Assembly: GCF_008369295.1 (NCBI RefSeq)
Contig: NZ_VOBG01000004.1
Span: 248,001 to 312,000 of the forward strand
DNA: 64,000 nucleotides
Direction: 5' to 3'
DNA from: Pseudomonas sp. ANT_H4
GTDB lineage: Bacteria > Pseudomonadota > Gammaproteobacteria > Pseudomonadales > Pseudomonadaceae
This document shows, piece by piece, positions 19,201 through 27,017 of the stretch; the stretch's first letter is position 1, and every line of letters starts with the position of its first letter. The notes under the pieces are model-generated. The model did no database searches and was not told the origin of the DNA. It saw only the letters and a program-made list of their open reading frames with translations. A program made the position numbers and the translations under genes.

Positions 19201-19681
19201 GCGTGTGCGCTCATGGCCGGGCAAGGGCAGCGTATTCAGCGTCAGCGTGCCCCTGGCCCGCAAGCAAACCAGCACACCGGTCCAGACCGTACTGGAAAAT
19301 GGCCAACCCATGAGTGGCGCCCAGGTGCTGTGCGTGGATAACGAAGACAGCATCCTCATCGGCATGCGCAGCTTGCTGACTCGCTGGGGTTGCCAGGTCT
19401 GGACCGCCCGCGACCAGGCGCAGTGCGTGGCGTTGCTGGCAGAGGGGATGCGACCGCAATTGGCCCTGGTGGATTACCACCTGGACCACGGCGAGACCGG
19501 TACTGAGTTGATGGGTTGGCTGCGAGCAGAGCTGGCGGCACCAATACCAGGCGTGGTGATCAGCGCCGATGGGCGCCCAGAAATGGTGGCCGAGGTGCAT
19601 GCCGCGGGATTGGATTATTTGGCCAAACCGGTCAAGCCTGCGGCGCTTAGGGCGTTGTTGAGTCGGCATTTACCGTTGTAG
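16211..19681 (+). CDS. SSS-transporter-fused PAS hybrid sensor histidine kinase/response regulator
   Basis: A 1,156-residue membrane sensor. Residues 1 to about 500 form a sodium:solute-symporter-like domain with about 12-13 helices. A PAS domain (about 620-740), a short coiled coil, a HisKA domain with phospho-acceptor H806 (AAVSHDLMQPLNAARLF), an HATPase (DRGPGIPPDKQK, GLGLGLAIADGL), and a receiver with D1088 (LALVDYHLD) follow. Such transporter-fused kinases include the CbrA type; the added receiver makes this one a hybrid. The ATG at 16211 has a CCGGAG site; 16196 is an alternative. The ligand and partner regulator are unknown. Confidence 0.93.
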   Translation: MTLSSGLIAAVALAYMAIMFAIAFYGDRRRTPLPPRVRAWVYSLSLAVYCTSWTFFGAVGQAAEQLWAFLPIYLGPVLLLVLAPWVLQKMILISKQENITSIADFIAARYGKSQSLAVVVALICLVGVLPYIALQLKGIVLGVNLLIGAGADATGTRAQDTALIVSLVLALFTIVFGTRNLDATEHHRGMVLAIAFESLVKLFAFLAVGAFVTYGLYDGFDDLFSQAMLAPRLEEYWKETINWPSMVVQTGVAMMAIICLPRQFHVTVVENIDPQDLRLAKWVFPAYLVLAALFVVPIALGGKMLLPGSVLPDSYVISLPLAESHPALALLAFIGGASAATGMVIVASVALSTMVSNDMLLPWLLRRTNAERPFEVFRHWMLSVRRVSIVIILLLAYVSYRLLGSTASLATIGQIAFAAVTQLAPAMLGALYWKQANRRGVFAGLAAGTFLWFYTLVLPIAAHSLGWSLSIFPGLSWLHGNPLGLPITPLTQGVVLSLAGNFTLFAWVSVLSRTRVSEHWQAGRFIGQETSQRASTRSMLSVQINDLLSLAARFVGEERAQQSFIRFAYRQGKGFNPNQNADNDWIAHTERLLAGVLGASSTRAVVKAAIEGREMQLEDVVRIADEASEVLQFNRALLQGAIENITQGISVVDQSLKLVAWNRRYLELFNYPDGLISVGRPIADIIRYNAERGLCGPGEAEVHVARRLHWMRQGRAHTSERLFPNGRVIELIGNPMPGGGFVMSFTDITAFREAEQALTEANEGLEQRVTERTHELSQLNVALTDAKGVAESANQSKTRFLAAVSHDLMQPLNAARLFSAALSHQNDGLSGETRQLVQHLDSSLRSAEDLISDLLDISRLENGKINPQHHPFALNELFDALGAEFKALAQEQGLDFRVRGSRLRVDSDIKLLRRVLQNFLTNAFRYADGPVLLGVRRRRGELCLEVWDRGPGIPPDKQKVIFEEFKRLDSHQTRAEKGLGLGLAIADGLCRVLGHRLRVRSWPGKGSVFSVSVPLARKQTSTPVQTVLENGQPMSGAQVLCVDNEDSILIGMRSLLTRWGCQVWTARDQAQCVALLAEGMRPQLALVDYHLDHGETGTELMGWLRAELAAPIPGVVISADGRPEMVAEVHAAGLDYLAKPVKPAALRALLSRHLPL

Positions 19682-19727
19682 CCAAGGAGGCACGTTACCT
19701 GTGGGAGCCTCACATATTGACGGGGCT

Positions 19728-21206
19728 CTACTCCGGCAACTGCGCCACACCGTCTTCATCGGTCATCGCCCGCTCCAGCAGATCGGCCGGCAGGCTTTTA
19801 CTGGCGCGAGCACCGAGCAGTTTCAGTTGTTCGGTACGACTGACCAGATTCCCGCGTCCATCTGTCAGCTTATTGCGCGCCGCGCTGTAGGCCTTGTCCA
19901 ACTGCTGCAGGCGATTGCCCACCTCGTCCAGATCCTGGATAAACAATACGAACTTGTCATACAGCCAGCCAGCACGCTCGGCGATTTCCCGGGCGTTCTG
20001 GGTTTGCCGTTCCTGTTTCCACAGGCTGTCGATCACCCGTAGGGTCGCCAGTAACGTCGTCGGGCTGACGATGACGATGTTGCGGTCGAAAGCCTCCTGA
20101 AACAGATTCGGCTCAGCCTGCAATGCAGCGGAAAACGCGGCTTCGATGGGCACGAACAGCAGGACAAAGTCCAGGCTGTGCAAGCCCTCCAGACGCTTAT
20201 AGTCCTTGCCGGCGAGGCCTTTGACGTGGGTGCGCAAGGACAAGACATGCTGCTTGAGAGCGGCCTGGCCGATCACTTCATCGTCAGCAACAACGTACTG
20301 CTGATAGGCGGTCAGGCTGACCTTGGAGTCCACCACCACCTGCTTGTCGCCCGGCAACATGATCAGCACGTCCGGCTGGAAGCGCTCGCCATCCGGGCCC
20401 TTGAGGTTGACCTGGGTCTGGTACTCGCGGCCTTTCTCCAGGCCTGCATGCTCAAGCACCCTTTCAAGAATCAACTCACCCCAGTTGCCCTGGGTTTTCT
20501 GGCCTTTGAGGGCACGGGTCAGGTTGGTCGCTTCATCCGACAGACGCAGGTTCAGTTGCTGCAGGCGCTCAAGTTCCTTGGCCAGGGAAAAGCGTTCCCG
20601 CGCCTCACTCTGATAGCTTTCTTCCACCCGCTTTTCGAAGGACTGAATGCGCTCCTTGAGGGGATCAAGCAGTTGTCCCAGGCGCTGCTGGCTGGTTTCG
20701 GCGAACCGCTGCTCGCGCTCGTCGAAAATTTTTCCGGCGAGCTCCGCGAACTGTGCCCGCAGTTCATCCCGCGAACCTTGCAGGTCGCTGAGGCGTTGCT
20801 GATGGCTTTCCTGTTGTTCCCGAAGTTCGGCGCGCAGGGCGGCCGACAAGGCATCAAGGCGCCGCAACTCGACTTCCTTGGCAGAGCGCTCGATATTCCA
20901 GGTATGGGCAGCGTCGCGCGCGTTGTCGCGATCGATCTGCAGCAACTCGACTTCCCGGCGCACAGCAGCAAGATCCGCCTGCTTGGCGGCATTGGCCTGG
21001 CTCAGGTCACTGATTTCATCGCGACTGGCGTCCAATTGCGCCGCCAACCCTTCCTGGGCTAGTTGCGCGATGGAGAGGCGCTCTTCGAGCAATTCCCAGC
21101 CGGCCATTCGCGCACTCAGGCGTCGCTGAATCTGCCAGCACAGCACCAATAAAGGTAACGCAGCAGCAGCGAGACCCAGCGCCACACTGGTCCAGTCAAA
21201 AGCCAT
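19728..21206 (-). CDS. rmuC: DNA recombination protein RmuC
   Basis: A 492-residue protein with one N-terminal helix (VALGLAAAALPLLVLCWQI), a long coiled coil (about 30-200) and the RmuC domain (about 215-450) containing KGQKTQGNWGELILERVLE and PDVLIMLPGDKQVVVDSKVS. The family is linked to limiting inversions at short inverted repeats; the domain has a restriction-nuclease-like fold. I start at ATG 21206, which has a GGAG site; the frame extends to 21227. The antisense frames across this region are shadows. Confidence 0.95.
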   Translation of the reverse strand: MAFDWTSVALGLAAAALPLLVLCWQIQRRLSARMAGWELLEERLSIAQLAQEGLAAQLDASRDEISDLSQANAAKQADLAAVRREVELLQIDRDNARDAAHTWNIERSAKEVELRRLDALSAALRAELREQQESHQQRLSDLQGSRDELRAQFAELAGKIFDEREQRFAETSQQRLGQLLDPLKERIQSFEKRVEESYQSEARERFSLAKELERLQQLNLRLSDEATNLTRALKGQKTQGNWGELILERVLEHAGLEKGREYQTQVNLKGPDGERFQPDVLIMLPGDKQVVVDSKVSLTAYQQYVVADDEVIGQAALKQHVLSLRTHVKGLAGKDYKRLEGLHSLDFVLLFVPIEAAFSAALQAEPNLFQEAFDRNIVIVSPTTLLATLRVIDSLWKQERQTQNAREIAERAGWLYDKFVLFIQDLDEVGNRLQQLDKAYSAARNKLTDGRGNLVSRTEQLKLLGARASKSLPADLLERAMTDEDGVAQLPE

Positions 21207-21267
21207 AGCCACTCCTGCCATCACCATAAAAGAAGAAGGTTAACCAAGCAGGCGCGCCGTGGACAGC

Positions 21268-21591
21268 TCAGTCTTCGATTTGGCCCAGTTCGCGCTGGGC
21301 ACGGAGGTCGCCGGCACGGGCGGCCTGACGCAACAGATCGTGACCGATGCGCCGGTCCCGGGCGCTGCCACATTCGCGGCACATCAATTGGCCTAATCGA
21401 CTTTGCGCGGCAACCACACCTTCACGGGCGGGCTGCTTGAGCAAGCGACCAGCAAAATGCTTGACGTTGGGGCTGTCAGCTAGGCGCGGGTTGTCCAGCA
21501 GCCACAAAGCGACCCTCAAGGAAAAACGCTTGGGTGCGGTAACAACGGAAGGGCTGTCGGTAACAGAAGGTGATACTGAGCGAAACTTCAT
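21268..21591 (-). CDS. Small Sel1/tetratricopeptide-like protein
   Basis: A protein of about 107 residues if it starts at ATG 21591 (MKFRSVSP), or 124 residues from 21642. The C-terminal half has a Sel1-like pattern: AREGVVAAQSRLGQLM followed by RDRRIGHDLLRQAARAGDLR. Such repeats bind other proteins. A pair of cysteines (MCRECG) is present. The upstream frame extends to 21750 but reads through low-complexity sequence. The start codon is not settled because neither ATG has a strong ribosome-binding site. The function is unknown. Confidence 0.65.
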   Translation of the reverse strand: MKFRSVSPSVTDSPSVVTAPKRFSLRVALWLLDNPRLADSPNVKHFAGRLLKQPAREGVVAAQSRLGQLMCRECGSARDRRIGHDLLRQAARAGDLRAQRELGQIED

Positions 21592-21750
21592 AAAGCACTG
21601 TAGGGCAGAACGGAAGGCGCGCCACTCTACTCCTTTTTTCATACGGGTAAAGCTGAAAAAAGCCTGCACGCCCGTCCTAGAGCAAGCGCTTGGGACAATC
21701 CACAGAAGCTGTGGATAACTCAGTGGACAACCCTCCTTTAACTCCCGCAA

Positions 21751-22570
21751 AGGCCCATGGAATGGGGGCCGCAGTCAAACTGACGATTTTTTCACCAATA
21801 AAAAAAAGCCAGATTTTTCATTGACTTAAATTTTCGTTGCAGGCACTCAAGGGTATTACCAACCTTATGACTGTGAGGTGACACGCTGCGCAACCAATGT
21901 GCACAACTGCCCACATGGTGGTTATATCGCCGCCCTTTTTAGCCCACCGCCACCCCAAAACGTTACTGACGCCTCACACCACCGCCACTTTTCAAACGCT
22001 CTTGAGCTCGCCACACTGTTCGGCCTACATGAAAGGCATTCGGCTAGCCGCGACGACGACCTCGCTGATTTATCCAGGGTTTCTAGGGGCTGACTGAAGT
22101 ATTTTCTCTAACGCGCTTCCTTTTCAGGATTCAATCCGTTAGTATCCCCGGCGTTAGTACCAAGCTGAAAGTCAATTCTGGTCGAACAAATCCCCCGCGA
22201 CATAACTTTCCTAAAGAAGAGTTACTGTCCATATCGATGGGATCGACCACCTCGATGGTTTCCAGGTATCACTTGCGACGACACTGCCTTTGAATAATGC
22301 AAAGGGTGTCGCGAAGTCTCAATACTCTGACCGAACCAACCTGCAGATTGATCAGGATCTTCACCCTGGGCCCAGAACCTTTGCCCCTGTTGTGTTGCCT
22401 GCCCTCCTAAGTACCTACCTGCCAGCCCAAGCGCGCCAAACTAATTAGCGCTTCAAACTGGCTGCTTTGTTCCAGTCGGGCTCTTCGTTCGATCAATGGT
22501 GATCAACGTCACTGGAACGTTTTAATGTTGCACGGTTTTTAACCGTGTTATTTGTAGGAACACCAATAAT
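21751..22570. other. Long non-coding stretch with hairpins, possible leader or sRNA region
   Basis: About 820 bp without a convincing gene. The 71-codon frame at 21878-22093 has no ribosome-binding site. The stretch holds a strong interrupted hairpin (CGACAC at 22279-22284 and GTGTCG at 22306-22311, with an inner CCTTTG/CAAAGG pairing) and, just ahead of the next gene, a CACGGTT/AACCGTG hairpin (22531-22547). A long 5' leader or a small RNA gene is possible; nothing decisive is seen. Confidence 0.4.
22531..22547 (+). promoter_or_regulatory. Hairpin directly upstream of a small gene
   Basis: Seven-base arms CACGGTT and AACCGTG with a TTT loop, followed by TTATTT, end about 23 nt before the ATG at 22571. 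It could be a leaky attenuator or a translation-controlling element. The AGGA ribosome-binding site lies just beyond it. Confidence 0.4.
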
Positions 22571-22795
22571 ATGTCCACTCAAATCCATACTCAGGATGCC
22601 ATTCGCACCCTCACCAATGCTTTTGCACCAATGAATTGCCTGATCATGGCCGCTCGTAAAGGCTGCTTCAGCTTCACCCTGGTCAACGAACACGGCATCG
22701 CTCGTCACAGTGAACGCCTGTACCCCGATCAATACTCCAGCGCAGAACCGCTGCAGGCCGTGATCGAGCGTACCCGTCAGGCACTGATTGCCTGA
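22571..22795 (+). CDS. Small conserved-looking protein, DUF1652-like
   Basis: A 74-residue cytoplasmic protein. The pattern of an N-terminal helix (AIRTLTNAFAPMNCLIMAAR) leading into a strand pair (GCFSFTLVNEHGI) and a C-terminal helix (PLQAVIERTRQALIA) resembles the DUF1652 family of pseudomonads, but this is a weak match from memory. The ATG has a GTAGGA site about 10 bases upstream. A textbook terminator follows 25 bases after the stop, so this is a single-gene transcript, perhaps with the long leader upstream. The function is unknown. Confidence 0.75.
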   Translation: MSTQIHTQDAIRTLTNAFAPMNCLIMAARKGCFSFTLVNEHGIARHSERLYPDQYSSAEPLQAVIERTRQALIA

Positions 22796-22822
22796 TCGAC
22801 CCCAACACTGAAAAACCCGAAA

Positions 22823-22848
22823 CCCTGCCTGCAAAGCAGGGTTTTTTA
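22823..22848 (+). terminator. Intrinsic terminator
   Basis: Stem CCCTGC (22823-22828) and GCAGGG (22836-22841) with a 7-nt loop, followed directly by a run of six T. It lies 28 bases after the stop of the small gene at 22571-22795. Confidence 0.88.
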
Positions 22849-22867
22849 TTGCCTGAAATCCGAGCAA

Positions 22868-22911
22868 TTGAACTTTTACTTAAGTTCAAACAGATATAAC
22901 GGTTATAACCG
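22868..22911. promoter_or_regulatory. Two palindromes upstream of the 23,075 gene and the FadL porin
   Basis: TTGAACTT-N6-AAGTTCAA (22868-22889) has perfect 8-bp arms. CGGTTATAACCG (22900-22911) is a perfect 12-bp palindrome. Both lie in an AT-rich stretch about 165-205 bp before the next start. They look like operator sites; the regulators are unknown. Confidence 0.45.
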
Positions 22912-23074
22912 AATGATAAAAATATTTTAAAAACAGTCCTTTACGTCGTAAATATGACACTACACTTCAACTCAAGCGGCATGATCCGCTTCCGGCGAGC
23001 CTGAGATCCGATTCACCGCTGCCAAGCCCCCCCTTCTCAGGCCTCGTCGACCACTTCCACGCTTCGAGGGCTTT

Positions 23075-23557
23075 ATGGGTATCGCCGCCAGCGAATTGTG
23101 TCGTTATGTGATCCGGCCCACCTTGATTTACCTGGGCCGCCACAGCCAAGCTGCGGAATCCCTGCTGCTGGGCATCGCTGCCAGCCAATCAGCCTTGGGT
23201 ACCGCCCTGCATGACCGTCGAGGTCATGGTCTGTATCGCATCACTGAACTACGCCACCGGGCCCTGTGGGACGAATACCTGGCCCTCGACCCAGAACGCG
23301 CCAGCCTGGTACGAGGTCTCGCCAGCCAACACGCATTCCTTAGCGGGCCCCAGCTTGAGTTGACGGTCAACCTGCGTTACGCCACTGCCATTGCCTGGCT
23401 GCTGGTGGAGAAACATCACCCCGCCCTACCCTCTCCCGACGACGTGCAGGCCATGGCGCGAATCTGGCGAGAAATCTTCCAACCCCAGGGCCGGCTGCGG
23501 GATTTCACCCGCGCCTGGCACACCTGTGTTTCACCGCTGAATCAGGTCGCCTGCTGA
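23075..23557 (+). CDS. Conserved hypothetical protein upstream of FadL porin
   Basis: A 160-residue, helix-rich cytoplasmic protein starting MGIAASELCRYVIRPTLIYL. It contains a segment (GIAASQSALGTALHDRRGHGL) that recalls proteins related to phage lysozyme-associated or endopeptidase-like small genes of pseudomonads, but I do not recognise a defined domain, so no function is assigned. The ATG is followed by a consistent codon bias, and the reading frame stays open to a TGA at 23555. It lies about 145 bp before the FadL gene on the same strand. Confidence 0.72.
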   Translation: MGIAASELCRYVIRPTLIYLGRHSQAAESLLLGIAASQSALGTALHDRRGHGLYRITELRHRALWDEYLALDPERASLVRGLASQHAFLSGPQLELTVNLRYATAIAWLLVEKHHPALPSPDDVQAMARIWREIFQPQGRLRDFTRAWHTCVSPLNQVAC

Positions 23558-23703
23558 TCGGGCAATTTGCAAGATTCGGCAAACACCGCTCACCTTGGTC
23601 TGATTGTCCTACAAAACCGCTCTATCTCCTGTGTTTCAGCCTATAGCGCTAACTTGAAAATATTGTTACTTTCCGCAGCGGTGATCACCACGGAGTTCTA
23701 ATA

Positions 23704-24987
23704 ATGAAAAAAGTAATGCTCAAGACCACACTTAGCCTCGCCATTGCCATGGTCTCCTCCCAACTGTTCGCAAGCGGCTTTGCCCTCAACGAACAAAGCG
23801 TCAGCGGGATGGGTACCGGTTTCGCGGGTCGCTCTTCTTCTGCCGATGATGCAAGCACTGTCTACGGTAACCCTGCCGGTATGTCTCGCTTGAATGGCCA
23901 GCAAATCACCGGCGGTGTTGCTGCCATTGATGCGTCGACCGACATCAAGGACGTCAGTGGCCGCCCAAGCGGTTCCAACAAAGGCGACATGGTTCCGTTC
24001 ACCGCGGTGCCGTTCGGTTTCTACACCAACAAACTCGACGATCAGTGGGCCATCGGCTTTGGTGTGTATGCACCTTTCGGCCTGGTGACAGATTACGAAA
24101 GCGGCTTCCAGGGCCGTGGCTTTGGCAGCAAGAGCGAAGTGAAGGTCATGACCTTCCAGCCAACTGTCAGCTATGCCTTCAACGACAAGGTTTCCATCGG
24201 TTTTGGCCCAACCATCAACCGAATTTCCGGCGTATTGGAATCGGACAAGACCCTGGTAATCGGCGCGCCTTTCGCTGATACCAACGTCAAGATCAAGGGT
24301 GACGACACTGCACTGGGCTTCAACTTCGGTGTGCTGGTCCAGGCTACAGACACCACCCGTGTCGGCCTGACCTACCACTCGAAGGTCAAATACAAGCTTG
24401 AAGGCCACACCACTGTCACAGGCCCGGCTCAGACTCAAGGAGCGCTGCGCAACAACCGTTACGACGCCTCCCTGAAAATCGAGACCCCTGAGTCCTACGA
24501 TCTGTCGGTCACTCAAGACCTGACTGACGCCTGGAAACTCTACGGCGGTGCAACCTGGACGCGCTGGAGCCGCCTGAAAGAGATCACCGTCAATAACGAC
24601 GGTGTGACTGGGACAAACGGTGGCGCCTTGGCCCCGAGCCGCATCGCTAACATCACCGAAGAGCAAAACTGGCACGACACCTGGGCCTATGCCGTAGGTA
24701 CCTCGTACCAGTTGACCAAACAGGTCGTGCTGCGTACCGGCCTGACATTCGACCAGTCGCCTACCAACAACACCGATCGTTCACCGCGCATCCCGACTGG
24801 CGACCGTACGATCTTCAGTGTGGGTCTGGGCTATAAGGTCATGGATAACATGACGGTCGACCTGGCTTACTCGTACTTGAAGGAAGAGGACATCAAGGTC
24901 AACAACACCTCGCTGCCGTCCAACTACCAAGCCAAGTACCAAAACAGTGCCAACGGTTTCGGCCTGGGCATGACTTACACCTTCTGA
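23704..24987 (+). CDS. FadL/OmpP1 family outer-membrane porin
   Basis: A 427-residue protein with a Sec signal peptide (1-24, ending LFASG) and a 14-strand-type barrel ending in the C-terminal phenylalanine (GLGMTYTF). The hatch motif NPAG is visible in TVYGNPAGMSRL. FadL proteins take up long-chain fatty acids or other hydrophobic compounds across the outer membrane. The ATG follows an ACGGAG site. The gene ends at a strong bidirectional terminator. Its substrate cannot be told from sequence; fatty acids are likely. Confidence 0.95.
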   Translation: MKKVMLKTTLSLAIAMVSSQLFASGFALNEQSVSGMGTGFAGRSSSADDASTVYGNPAGMSRLNGQQITGGVAAIDASTDIKDVSGRPSGSNKGDMVPFTAVPFGFYTNKLDDQWAIGFGVYAPFGLVTDYESGFQGRGFGSKSEVKVMTFQPTVSYAFNDKVSIGFGPTINRISGVLESDKTLVIGAPFADTNVKIKGDDTALGFNFGVLVQATDTTRVGLTYHSKVKYKLEGHTTVTGPAQTQGALRNNRYDASLKIETPESYDLSVTQDLTDAWKLYGGATWTRWSRLKEITVNNDGVTGTNGGALAPSRIANITEEQNWHDTWAYAVGTSYQLTKQVVLRTGLTFDQSPTNNTDRSPRIPTGDRTIFSVGLGYKVMDNMTVDLAYSYLKEEDIKVNNTSLPSNYQAKYQNSANGFGLGMTYTF

Positions 24988-25001
24988 TTCAGACCGGTGT
25001 A

Positions 25002-25040
25002 AAAAAGCCCCGCCCTCCTGCAAAGGAGGCGGGGCTTTTT
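25002..25040. terminator. Bidirectional intrinsic terminator
   Basis: A long GC stem (AAAAAGCCCCGCC... paired with ...GGCGGGGCTTTTT, one bulged C) with A-run before and T-run after. It lies between the convergent FadL and glutathione peroxidase genes and can serve both. Confidence 0.92.
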
Positions 25041-25052
25041 AATGGGCGGCGA

Positions 25053-25604
25053 TCAGGGCTTGGAAGCCAACGCCTGCTCCACCGCCTTTATCAGATCCGG
25101 GCTGTCGGGCTTGGTTAGGCTGGAAAAATTGGCAATCACCTTGCCCTGGCGATCTACCACGTACTTGTAGAAGTTCCACTTGGGCGCGCTGCTTTGTTGC
25201 GCAAGGATCTTGAACAGGTGCACAGCGTCTGGCCCCTTGACCTTCTGCGGCTCGGTCATGGTGAAGGTCACACCGTAATTGACGTAGCAGACCTTGGCCG
25301 TTTCCTCGCCGGTCTTGGCTTCCTGCTTGAAGTCATCCGACGGTACGCCAATCACTTCCAGCCCATCGTCCTTATAGCGCTGATACAACGCCTCAAGGCC
25401 TTTGAACTGGGGAGCGAACCCGCAGAAGCTGGCAGTGTTGACGATCACCAGCGGCTTTGCGGCAAAGCGCTGGCACAGGTCGATGGACTCCTTGGCGCGC
25501 AACTTGGGCAATTGGCCTTCAAGCAACGCCGGGCAATCGGCGGCCATGGCAACACCGCCAAAAGCCACCATCAGGGCCGGTACTGCAAGCCAGCGCATCA
25601 GCAT
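25053..25604 (-). CDS. Glutathione peroxidase-family protein, periplasmic
   Basis: A 183-residue protein with a Sec signal peptide (1-21, ending AMA). The peroxidatic cysteine lies in the GPx signature [20 protein letters not shown]. The tail motif [15 protein letters not shown] supplies the conserved Trp and Asn of the active site. The family reduces hydrogen peroxide or lipid peroxides with thioredoxin or glutathione. The signal peptide places it in the periplasm, unlike most bacterial homologues. It lies next to a small membrane gene and an MFS gene on the same strand. Confidence 0.92.
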   Translation of the reverse strand: MLMRWLAVPALMVAFGGVAMAADCPALLEGQLPKLRAKESIDLCQRFAAKPLVIVNTASFCGFAPQFKGLEALYQRYKDDGLEVIGVPSDDFKQEAKTGEETAKVCYVNYGVTFTMTEPQKVKGPDAVHLFKILAQQSSAPKWNFYKYVVDRQGKVIANFSSLTKPDSPDLIKAVEQALASKP

Positions 25605-25638
25605 GTCGAATGTCCTTGAATAGGTTCAGACACAGAAC

Positions 25639-25758
25639 TTAACAGATCGCCATGCCCAGTTGCATCAACGCCAGGCCGCCCTGCTGCCACCCCCACCATG
25701 CCAGTAACAGCAGCAGGCCCGCTCCCCCTGCCACGAACCAACGCCCTATCGAACTCAT
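25639..25758 (-). CDS. 39-residue single-helix membrane protein
   Basis: A short gene, MSSIGRWFVAGGAGLLLLLA at the start, with one hydrophobic helix (residues 8-24) and a Trp-rich end (WWGWQQGG). The ATG at 25756-25758 overlaps the MFS stop codon by 4 bases (ATGA), indicating coupled translation. It is followed by TAA at 25639-25641. Small partners of MFS transporters are known, so a role with the transporter is plausible but only inferred. I do not recognise a family. Confidence 0.65.
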   Translation of the reverse strand: MSSIGRWFVAGGAGLLLLLAWWGWQQGGLALMQLGMAIC

Positions 25759-26963
25759 GCTGCCTCCATCTGCGCCTGTAATCGGGCCACCGGGCGCTCA
25801 CGCACCGGCCAGTTCAAGGCAGCGGCGAGCACGCTCAAGACAATCGCCACTTGCCAGATCAAATCGTAGTTGCCGGTTCGATCATAGACCACGCCGCCCA
25901 GCCAGCCACCGAGGAACGAACCCAGTTGGTGGAACAGAAACACGATCCCACCCAGCATGGAAAGATTTCTGACACCAAACAGGGTCGCTACCGTGCCATT
26001 AGTCAGCGGCACGGTGGACAGCCACAAGAAACCCATGGCCATGCCGAACAGGTAGGCACTCATTTCAGTCACCGGCGCCCACAGGAACAGCACGATCACC
26101 ACCGCCCGCAACAGGTACAAGCCGGTCAACAGCCGCGGCTTGGACATCCGCCCGCCGAGCCAACCGGCTGTGTAGGTGCCGAAGATATTGAACAAGCCAA
26201 TCAACGCCAACACTGTCGTACCCACGGTGGCCGGCAGATGCTGGTCCACCAGATACGCCGGCAAATGCACACCAATAAATACCACCTGGAAACCGCAGAC
26301 GAAAAAGCCAAAGGCCAGCAACCAGAAACCGGAATGGGAACAGGCTTCGTGCAGCGCTTCACGTAGCGTCTGCTGGCCTGCCAGCACCGGCAGCGGGCGA
26401 TCCTTGAGCATGGTCACCAGCGGCACGATCAACGCCACCAGAAGGCCCAGCACCAGCAACGCGGCAGACCAGCCGAGCCAACCGATCAAGCCCAGGGTGC
26501 CCGGCAACATGGTGAACTGGCCGAAAGAGCCGGCCGCACTGGCGATACCCATGGCCATGCTGCGTTTCTCCGCTGGCACGGCGCGCCCCACCACGCCAAG
26601 AATCACCGAGAACGAAGTACCGGAAAGGCCAATCCCGATCAATAAACCGGCACTCAACGACAGCGACCATGCCGAGTCCGATAAGCCCATGAACACCAGG
26701 CCCAGGGCATAAAGTACGCCGCCAATCATCACCACTTTTGCCGCACCGAAGCGGTCGGCCACGGCGCCGGTGAAGGGTTGGGCCAGGCCCCAAATCAAGT
26801 TTTGCAAGGCAATGGCAAAGGCAAAGGTTTCGCGCCCCCAGCCAAATTCGGCACTCATGGGCGCCAGGAATAGACCAAATCCGTGCCGCACACCCAGGGA
26901 CAGAGCCAGGATCAGCGCACTCCCGACAAGAATCCAGCCACTAGTACGCCACATCGAGGTCAT
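25755..26963 (-). CDS. MFS transporter
   Basis: A 402-residue transporter with 12 predicted helices. The family loop between helices 2 and 3 is visible as GAVADRFGAAKVVMIGGVLY, and the second half carries TAGWLGGRMSKPRLL. The N-terminus (HGFGLFLAPMSAEFGWGRET) is like the oxalate/formate or monocarboxylate-type MFS branch. A MarR gene lies upstream on the same strand, and a palindrome (CGGGTATATACCCG) lies 18 bp from the start. The substrate is unknown; the MarR neighbour suggests efflux or a small aromatic acid. Confidence 0.92.
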   Translation of the reverse strand: MTSMWRTSGWILVGSALILALSLGVRHGFGLFLAPMSAEFGWGRETFAFAIALQNLIWGLAQPFTGAVADRFGAAKVVMIGGVLYALGLVFMGLSDSAWSLSLSAGLLIGIGLSGTSFSVILGVVGRAVPAEKRSMAMGIASAAGSFGQFTMLPGTLGLIGWLGWSAALLVLGLLVALIVPLVTMLKDRPLPVLAGQQTLREALHEACSHSGFWLLAFGFFVCGFQVVFIGVHLPAYLVDQHLPATVGTTVLALIGLFNIFGTYTAGWLGGRMSKPRLLTGLYLLRAVVIVLFLWAPVTEMSAYLFGMAMGFLWLSTVPLTNGTVATLFGVRNLSMLGGIVFLFHQLGSFLGGWLGGVVYDRTGNYDLIWQVAIVLSVLAAALNWPVRERPVARLQAQMEAA

Positions 26964-26980
26964 TTCTTATTCTCCGTTCA

Positions 26981-26994
26981 CGGGTATATACCCG
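26981..26994. promoter_or_regulatory. MarR-type operator upstream of the MFS gene
   Basis: CGGGTATATACCCG is a perfect 14-bp palindrome in the 54-bp gap between the MarR stop and the MFS start. The core is repeated upstream of the MarR gene itself at 27425-27442, which supports it as a shared operator. Confidence 0.65.
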
Positions 26995-27017
26995 CTTATG
27001 ATCGAACAAACTTGCGT

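Noticed and set aside
21878..22093. 71-codon frame in the long gap
   Set aside because: No ribosome-binding site, odd composition (many His and Cys), and it overlaps another equally weak frame, so it is not supported as a gene.
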